64,000 nt of DNA from Oscillospiraceae bacterium (lineage in GTDB: Bacteria > Bacillota > Clostridia > Oscillospirales > Ruminococcaceae): NCBI GenBank assembly GCA_014799385.1, contig JAAVIC010000013.1:62001-126000 (forward strand). The letters are read 5' to 3'. The notes beneath the pieces were generated by a model. That model saw only the letters and a program-made list of their open reading frames with translations, was not told the origin of the DNA and searched no databases. How positions within the stretch are numbered: the stretch's first letter is position 1; the number at the start of each line of letters is the position of its first letter. This document shows positions 58,852-64,000 of the stretch, one piece after another. Position numbers and translations under genes: made by a program.

Positions 58852-58923
58852 TATTGGGAATTGGGATTCCAAAGGGGCATGCCCCTTTGGCGGGGAGTCT
58901 GGGGACAGAGCCCCCAGCATAAT
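58852..58923. repeat. Palindromic repeat R1, copy c
   Basis: Inverse orientation: TATTGGGAATTGGGATTCC, CCAAAGGGGCATGCCCCTTTGG, then GGGGACAGAGCCCCC. It lies immediately before the dnaN ribosome binding site, after the origin unwinding region. Confidence 0.8.
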
Positions 58924-58946
58924 CTCTATTATATAAGGAGAAAATT

Positions 58947-60050
58947 ATGAAATTCAGTTGTGACAAGAGTATAATATTGGAGGCGGTGACAACAACGTCA
59001 AAAGCGGCTGCCTCCAAATCAACGATAGCGGCACTTGAAGGCGTGCTGATGGAGCTTAACGAGGGATTGTTGTCCATTACGGGATACAATCTTGAGATTG
59101 GAATCCGCACGGAGATCGCAGTTCAGGGCGAGGTAAACGGTAGCACGGTTGTAAACGCGAGAATGCTGTGCGATATAATTCGAAAAATGCCAACCACTGT
59201 AATTGATTTTGATATTGAGGACGGCAAGGCGGCAACAATCTCTGCGGGGAGAACCGAGATGTCGGTTATGTGTATGCGCGCGGACGAGTATCCTCCCGTG
59301 CCGCAGGCGAGTGGAGAGCAAGGCTTTATCATATCGCAAAAAACGCTGAAAAATATGATAATGCAGACGAAATACGCATGCGCGGTGGCAAATGACACCA
59401 AACCCGCGCTTACCGGGTGTATGTTTGAAATTTGCGACAACGTGCTGAATGTCGTGGGAGTGGACGGAATCCGTATTGCGCTTCGCCGTGAGCCGATGAA
59501 TTATGAGAACATTCAGTTTATTGTTCCGGCAAAGACATTGGAGGAACTGATTCATTTACTTTCAGACGAAGATGATAAAACTATTACTATCTGTATAGAT
59601 AAGAATCAGATTACCTTTAAGATTGACAACTACACAATGATTTCCCGCTTGATAAACGGCGAATTTCTGGACTATAAAAAGCATCTTGAGTACAATGAAA
59701 CGGTTTTCGCGGAAATCAACTGCCGCGAGATTATCGAGGTTCTCGACCGTTCGATGCTGTTTATCAATGAGAAAAACAAGACCTCGCTGCGGTGTGAGTT
59801 CAGCGGCGACTCACTGAATATAAGCTGTAAGACGGCGCTTGGTAAAATCAACGACACTATCAATATTAAGTATAATGGTGAGCCGATAGCAATCGGTTTT
59901 AACGCGAGATTTTTGCTGGAGGCATTCAAAGCCGCCGAGGGCGATACCGTGAAGATGGTTCTTACTTCGTCTGCGGTCGCGCCGGTTTTCATTGTTCCGA
60001 TGGAGGGCAACGATTTTACGTTTTTGCTGCTTCCGATGCGGCTTAAATAA
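58947..60050 (+). CDS. dnaN: DNA polymerase III beta clamp
   Basis: 367 residues, standard length, with three repeated clamp domains. Typical segments are MKFSCDKSIILEAV at the start, LEIGIRTEI, DEYPPVPQ, KPALTGCMFEI and the C-terminal APVFIVPMEGNDFTFLLLPMRL. The dimer encircles DNA and tethers the polymerase. ATAAGGAG lies 7 nt before ATG. It follows dnaA as usual, but with a 394-nt spacer that holds the second part of the origin and repeat R1c. Confidence 0.97.
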   Translation: MKFSCDKSIILEAVTTTSKAAASKSTIAALEGVLMELNEGLLSITGYNLEIGIRTEIAVQGEVNGSTVVNARMLCDIIRKMPTTVIDFDIEDGKAATISAGRTEMSVMCMRADEYPPVPQASGEQGFIISQKTLKNMIMQTKYACAVANDTKPALTGCMFEICDNVLNVVGVDGIRIALRREPMNYENIQFIVPAKTLEELIHLLSDEDDKTITICIDKNQITFKIDNYTMISRLINGEFLDYKKHLEYNETVFAEINCREIIEVLDRSMLFINEKNKTSLRCEFSGDSLNISCKTALGKINDTINIKYNGEPIAIGFNARFLLEAFKAAEGDTVKMVLTSSAVAPVFIVPMEGNDFTFLLLPMRLK

Positions 60051-60119
60051 TCTGCAAAATAGCTTTATCCGAGTAAGATAGCTTACCGGGTTGCAAATTT
60101 AGATAAGAGGTGGAAAAAT

Positions 60120-60374
60120 ATGGATGAAATCAAGGAAATTGTAATTACAACTCCCTCGATTAAGCTCGACCAACTGGTTAAGTTTGCGGGATTTGCGGAA
60201 ACAGGTGCCCGCGCGAAGATTCTGGTCGATCTGGGCGAATTTAATGTTAATGGTGAGTGCTGCGTCAAGCGCGGCAAGAAAATCAAGCCGGGAGATATTA
60301 TCGAGTACAAAAATAAGAAGTACAAGGTAATTTATGATGAAAGCGCCGCTGAAGCCGAAAAATCCGAAAGCTGA
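60120..60374 (+). CDS. yaaA: S4 domain RNA-binding protein YaaA
   Basis: 84 residues forming one S4 RNA-binding domain: IKLDQLVKFAGFAETGARAKILVDLGEFNVNGECCVKRGKKIKPGDIIEYKNKKYKV. It is the small S4 protein found between dnaN and recF in Firmicutes, with a probable role in large-subunit maturation. AGAGGTGG lies just upstream of ATG. The recF start follows its stop by 2 nt. Confidence 0.93.
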   Translation: MDEIKEIVITTPSIKLDQLVKFAGFAETGARAKILVDLGEFNVNGECCVKRGKKIKPGDIIEYKNKKYKVIYDESAAEAEKSES

Positions 60375-60376
60375 TA

Positions 60377-61510
60377 ATGTATATTACCAAAATATATATT
60401 AGCAATTTTCGGAATATCCGTGAAACGGAGCTTTCCTTTAATAAGGATCTGAATATTTTCGTCGGGCGCAACGCTCAAGGCAAGACCAATCTCTGTGAGG
60501 CTATTTCGGTTTGCCTGGGGGGGAGCTTCCGGCGTGTTCGTTTTTCACAGTATATTCCCGCGGACGATCCCAAAGCTGAGGTTCGTATCAAGTTGTATTT
60601 CCGTGACGATATTACGGAGCGTGAAAATCTGATAGATTATACGATTCGTAAAAATAATGTCATTATATCTTACAACGGAATCAAGATGAAGGACGCTGCG
60701 GAATTATACGGAGTGTTAAAATACGTTATTTTTATACCGGAACATTTGAATTTGATTAAAGGTTCTCCGGAGCTGCGGCGGGATTATCTGGATAATGTGG
60801 CTTTAATGCAGACGCAAACACATCTAAAGAAGCTGTCGAGGTATAACAAAGGATTAAAGCAGCGGAATATTCTATTGTCCAATCACGATGGCAATGAGAA
60901 AACACTGGCGGCGCAGCTTGAACCGTGGAACGATGTCCTCACTACCGAGGGAATTAACGTGACTTACGGGCGGCTGAAGTATTTTTCATTTCTGAAGAAG
61001 TGCGCGGCAGACGTGTATTCCGAGCTGACAAACGGAGTGGAAACGCTTAAAATGGAGTATCAAAGCTCTGCGTTCAAGTCTGATAGTATAAACTTTAATG
61101 ATTTAGACAAACTGTATATTATGTATCTTGCGGAATTGCGAAAGAATCTGCGCTCGGAAATGAAGCTGCATTACACATTGACGGGGATTCACCGTGATGA
61201 CGTAAACTTTTTTGTAAATGAAATGCCCGCGCGTGATTTTGCCTCACAGGGACAGTTACGCAGTGTAGCCCTTGCGCTCAAGCTCTCCGAGGCGGAAATT
61301 ATTCGTCGGAGGAACAAGACCAATCCGGTGGTGATTCTGGACGATATTTTAAGCGAGCTGGACTCTGTTCGGCGGGATTATGTAATTCACCATATTGAAA
61401 ATTCTCAGGTATTTATTACCTGCTGTAATATTAATGACCTTTCATCGTTACAGAGCGGCAAAGCATGGAATACCGAAAACGGGGTTTTTACCGAGATAAA
61501 ATCCATATAA
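60377..61510 (+). CDS. recF: Recombination protein RecF
   Basis: 377 residues. An SMC-like ABC ATPase with Walker A (FVGRNAQGKTNLCEAI), the RecF signature (REFASQGQLRS-like, here RDFASQGQLRSVALALKLSEAEI) and Walker B (PVVILDDILSELD). It loads RecA at single-strand gaps with RecO and RecR. It is tightly spaced after yaaA in the conserved dnaA-dnaN-yaaA-recF order. Confidence 0.96.
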   Translation: MYITKIYISNFRNIRETELSFNKDLNIFVGRNAQGKTNLCEAISVCLGGSFRRVRFSQYIPADDPKAEVRIKLYFRDDITERENLIDYTIRKNNVIISYNGIKMKDAAELYGVLKYVIFIPEHLNLIKGSPELRRDYLDNVALMQTQTHLKKLSRYNKGLKQRNILLSNHDGNEKTLAAQLEPWNDVLTTEGINVTYGRLKYFSFLKKCAADVYSELTNGVETLKMEYQSSAFKSDSINFNDLDKLYIMYLAELRKNLRSEMKLHYTLTGIHRDDVNFFVNEMPARDFASQGQLRSVALALKLSEAEIIRRRNKTNPVVILDDILSELDSVRRDYVIHHIENSQVFITCCNINDLSSLQSGKAWNTENGVFTEIKSI

Positions 61511-61576
61511 ATCGTAATAAATTTGAAATTTATTACTTTATGTATTAATTTTCAGTATAATAGGGGGAGAAGTTTT

Positions 61577-62152
61577 ATGACGATACAACAGCAATGTTTT
61601 GAACTTGAAAAGCAAAATAAAGCGATTTTCAAGTCCATATTGGACGCACGCGGGTTAAAATCATTAAAGGACATTCCAAATTATGGACCGAATGTTTTGG
61701 ATACCGAGATAGCATATGATTTGGCTAGGATTGCTCATAACGGTGCTGTGGATAAGGGAGGAAATCCGTATATCAATCACCCGACAGCGGTGGCTTCTCA
61801 ATTTTCGTGTACCTATCGGATTTGTACGGCATATTTGCATGATGTGGTCGAGGATACGGATTATACGGTTGATATGCTGATTGATAAGGGCATAGATCCG
61901 CGGGTTGCCGAGTCTGTTCGGCTGATTACGCACAGCAAATCGGTAGATTATTCCGAATATCTTGAGATTTTGTCTTCGGATCCCATAGCGGTTGATGTAA
62001 AAATCGCAGATATGCTGCATAACAGCGATTTAAGTCGAATTAAGTCTTATGATGAGAAAACATTATCTCGTATGCGGCGTTACAACAATGGTTTGAGATT
62101 TTTGGCGGAGCGTAATTTCGGTGTGGATACTTCCGTTTTTGAAAAGATTTGA
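61577..62152 (+). CDS. Small alarmone hydrolase-like HD protein
   Basis: 191 residues with the HD hydrolase half of RelA/SpoT only: IAHNGAVDKGGNPYINHPTAVAS, AYLHDVVEDTDYTVDML and KIADMLHNSDLSRI match the metal and guanosine site motifs. There is no synthetase domain, so it is like the stand-alone alarmone hydrolases (Mesh1 class) that remove pyrophosphate from (p)ppGpp or act on NADPH. ATG at 61577 follows GGGGGAGAA. It is inserted between recF and remB, an uncommon member of this operon. Confidence 0.85.
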   Translation: MTIQQQCFELEKQNKAIFKSILDARGLKSLKDIPNYGPNVLDTEIAYDLARIAHNGAVDKGGNPYINHPTAVASQFSCTYRICTAYLHDVVEDTDYTVDMLIDKGIDPRVAESVRLITHSKSVDYSEYLEILSSDPIAVDVKIADMLHNSDLSRIKSYDEKTLSRMRRYNNGLRFLAERNFGVDTSVFEKI

Positions 62153-62163
62153 CGGAGGGTATT

Positions 62164-62412
62164 ATGTTTTTGCATTTGGGCGGCGATTTTACCGTCAGAG
62201 ATGACGATATAGTCGGGATTTTTGATATTGAAGAATGCTCCGTGAGTAAAATCACCGCGGAGTATCTTAATTTGTGCCAGAAATCGGGAAAAATCGTCAA
62301 CGTTTCGGAGGATATGCCGAAGAGCTTTATCGTTACCGAACGGAATACCTATATTTCCAATGTTTCAAACAGCACAATCTGCAAGCGGAATAAGGGTGGT
62401 AAATCGGGGTAA
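62164..62412 (+). CDS. remB: Extracellular matrix regulator RemB (DUF370)
   Basis: 82 residues: MFLHLGGDFTVRDDDIVGIFDIE at the N-terminus is the DUF370 signature, followed by KSFIVTERNTYISNVSNSTICKR. RemA/RemB proteins regulate biofilm matrix genes in B. subtilis, where remB (yaaB) lies between recF and gyrB just as here. GGAGGG lies 4 nt before ATG. The tail is basic. Confidence 0.92.
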   Translation: MFLHLGGDFTVRDDDIVGIFDIEECSVSKITAEYLNLCQKSGKIVNVSEDMPKSFIVTERNTYISNVSNSTICKRNKGGKSG

Positions 62413-62459
62413 ATTGTCACTAAATAACGATAAAAATATGAATTATGCAAGTAAAATAC

Positions 62460-62488
62460 TTGCAATTTTTTGAATTTTGTGGTATACT
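62460..62488 (+). promoter_or_regulatory. Promoter of gyrB
   Basis: TTGCAA (62460-62465), 17 bp and TATACT (62483-62488). The leader to gyrB is about 195 nt and is mostly the MITE. Confidence 0.75.
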
Positions 62489-62515
62489 ATATATAATATA
62501 GGTGATTTGCGTTTA

Positions 62516-62675
62516 GAGCCTGTTTAGTATCTCGAGGTGTGCAGATTTCGCAGCAGATTTTGCGGATTTTGAGGCGTTTTTTCGCAGACATACTTGATGT
62601 ATTTCAAGAAAAAACAACGAAGAAATACGCAAAAGATGCAAGAAAGATGCGTGCGGAGAGATACTAAACAGGCTC
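62516..62675. mobile_element. MITE, 160 bp, in the gyrB leader
   Basis: Perfect 18-bp terminal inverted repeats GAGCCTGTTTAGTATCTC (62516-62533) and its complement (62658-62675). They are flanked by a direct TTA repeat (62513-62515 and 62676-62678), a likely 3-bp target duplication of the TNA type seen in some IS5-family groups. The inside folds on itself (for example CTTGATGTATTTCAAG) and has no reading frame. Confidence 0.88.
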
Positions 62676-62689
62676 TTAGGGAGGAAAAA

Positions 62690-64000
62690 ATGGCAGAAGA
62701 TGAAAAGGTTTTAGACGCCAACTACGGCGCGGACGATATACAAGCACTGAAAGGACTGGAGCCTGTTCGGCAGACTCCGGGTATGTATATAGGCTCTACG
62801 GGTGAGGGCGGACTGCATCACCTTGTGTATGAGATCGTTGATAATGCCGTAGACGAGGCGCTTGCGGGGTTCTGTACCGAGATTGATGTTTCGATTCTTC
62901 CGGGGGATATTATCCGCGTTATTGACAACGGACGCGGCATTCCCACGGGAATTAACCGTGCCGAGGGTATTTCTGCGGCAACAATGGTGTTTACGATACT
63001 CCACGCGGGCGGTAAATTCGGCGGCGGCGGATACAAGGTTTCGGGAGGTCTGCACGGCGTTGGCGCGTCTGTTGTAAACGCTCTTTCCGAGTGGTTGGAG
63101 TTTGAGATCCACGATGGCGAGAACGTTCATTTTCAGCATTTTGAGCGCGGAAAGTACTCCGAGCCTATCAAAATCATAGGTAATACCGACCACACGGGGA
63201 CTACCGTTACATTCAAGCCCGATGGAACAATTTTCCATACAACAATTTTCAGTTATGAAATATTAAATGAACGTCTGCGTGAAAAGGCATTTCTGAACGC
63301 GGGACTTAAAATCAATCTTCATGATTTGCGCGACGAGAACAATATCCGCGAGGAATCAATGCAATACGAGGGCGGAATCCGTTCTTATATTGAGTGGCTT
63401 AACAAAAAGCGCGGCGCGGAGGTGCTTCACCCCGATATAATCTATCTGAGCGATAAAGTGGATGATATTATGGTGGAGATCGCGTTTCAATATACCACCG
63501 ATTTCAACAGCGAGGTGTTCCGTTCGTTCGCGAACGATATTCACACCGGGGAGGGCGGTTCGCACGAACTGGGATTCAAGCGCGCTCTCGGCAAGGTTGT
63601 AAACGACTTCGCAAAGCAGATATACGAACAGAATCCCAAAAACAAGAAGAAAAAAACCGCCAATAAAAAGGGCGAAGAGGAAAAGCAGTTTACGGGGTAC
63701 AGCGGAGAGGCAATCCGAGAGGCAATCAACGCCGTAATTGCCGTGAAGCTCCATAAATGTGAGTTTGAGGGGCAGACAAAGGGAAAGCTCGGAAACCCCG
63801 AGGTTCAGCCTGCGGTATACAAGGTTGTGACGGAGCAGCTTACCTATTATTTCGAGGAACACCCCGAAACAATGCAGATCATTGTCAACAAGGCGGCAAA
63901 TTCTCAGGCGGCTCGTGACGCAGCGAAAAAAGCTATGGAGGCAAAACGCAAGTCCGTTATGGACAGCAACGGATTGCCGGGTAAGCTGGCGGACTGCTCC
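62690..64000 (+). CDS. gyrB: DNA gyrase subunit B (partial, runs off right edge)
   Basis: 437 codons are visible. The GHKL ATPase domain shows LEPVRQTPGMYIGS, EIVDNAVDEALAG, DNGRGIPTG, GGKFGGGGYKVSGGLHGVGASVVNALS and the transducer domain with EGGIRSYIEWLN, HTGEGGSHELGFK. A lysine-rich insertion (about residues 310-330, NPKNKKKKTANKKGEEEKQF) precedes GYSGEAIREAI. GyrB supplies ATP-driven supercoiling. AGGGAGG overlaps the edge of the MITE and lies 5 nt before ATG. Confidence 0.97.
   Translation, partial: MAEDEKVLDANYGADDIQALKGLEPVRQTPGMYIGSTGEGGLHHLVYEIVDNAVDEALAGFCTEIDVSILPGDIIRVIDNGRGIPTGINRAEGISAATMVFTILHAGGKFGGGGYKVSGGLHGVGASVVNALSEWLEFEIHDGENVHFQHFERGKYSEPIKIIGNTDHTGTTVTFKPDGTIFHTTIFSYEILNERLREKAFLNAGLKINLHDLRDENNIREESMQYEGGIRSYIEWLNKKRGAEVLHPDIIYLSDKVDDIMVEIAFQYTTDFNSEVFRSFANDIHTGEGGSHELGFKRALGKVVNDFAKQIYEQNPKNKKKKTANKKGEEEKQFTGYSGEAIREAINAVIAVKLHKCEFEGQTKGKLGNPEVQPAVYKVVTEQLTYYFEEHPETMQIIVNKAANSQAARDAAKKAMEAKRKSVMDSNGLPGKLADCS

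Noticed and set aside
1-64000. CRISPR array, prophage, tRNA or rRNA genes
   Set aside because: No regularly spaced direct repeats, no phage structural or integrase genes, and no tRNA-like TTCGAATC arms in plausible context were seen. The DUF5131 gene alone does not make a prophage.

Overview
The window looks like chromosomal DNA from an anaerobic, low-to-mid GC Firmicute of the class Clostridia, most likely the Oscillospiraceae/Ruminococcaceae. This rests on gene families and order (dnaA-dnaN-yaaA-recF-remB-gyrB, jag-yidC-yidD-rnpA-rpmH, rpsF-ssb-rpsR), on TTGACA-N17-TATAAT promoters with strong AGGAGG ribosome binding sites, and on typical clostridial families (ECF transporter S components, DUF6472, QueT, YlqG/YlqH). 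There is no rRNA, tRNA, CRISPR array or intact transposase gene. The window contains the replication origin: a large cluster of DnaA-box-like sequences lies upstream of dnaA (about 56.5-57.2 kb), with a second cluster and an AT-rich stretch between dnaA and dnaN.

Layout. 0-4 kb: end of a degenerate GGDEF gene, the rpsF-ssb-rpsR operon, an HD protein, a hypothetical and thioredoxin. 4-8 kb (minus): Imm1-like gene, then rpmH-rnpA-yidD-yidC-jag. 8-13 kb: coaX with a probable pantothenate ECF transporter, a two-gene XRE regulator locus divergent from a SLOG protein, a small accessory insert, and rplM-rpsI. 14-25 kb: secreted transglutaminase-like protein, diguanylate cyclase, intracellular GH13 enzyme, glycogen phosphorylase, GT4 glycosyltransferase with DUF6472, and a membrane metallophosphatase. 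25-40 kb: fused secDF, DUF2339 membrane protein, ilvE, a lipoprotein/membrane paralog trio, glyQS, MoxR-DUF58, RNase Y. 40-48 kb is accessory in character: DUF5131, P-loop kinase, QueT, TetR-CPBP, AraC-GyrI, a small toxin locus and PnuC. 48-56 kb: ylqG-ylqH and cheA-cheW-cheR-cheB. 57-64 kb: the dnaA to gyrB replication operon.

The most interesting object is a compact locus at 47.07-47.39 kb that has the full architecture of a type I toxin-antitoxin of the Fst/par kind: a 41-residue hydrophobic peptide with its own promoter, a convergent promoter for an RNA of about 68 nt, a shared bidirectional terminator, and two direct repeats placed so that the small RNA is complementary to the toxin 5' leader and start codon. 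Other notable items are two places where the 3' end of a core gene is present twice around a small accessory insert (a SLOG gene and secDF), a promoter-leader unit that recurs at an exact 79-bp period (trxA and araC), a three-copy palindromic leader element with compensatory changes that carries the ribosome binding site (rpmH, ilvE and a zinc-ribbon gene), a MITE in the gyrB leader, and separation of rpmH from dnaA by about 49 kb.

Most promoters named here were found by reading for TTGACA-like and TATAAT-like hexamers 17 bp apart, and none is experimentally shown. Functional assignments rest on recognisable motifs without database searches.
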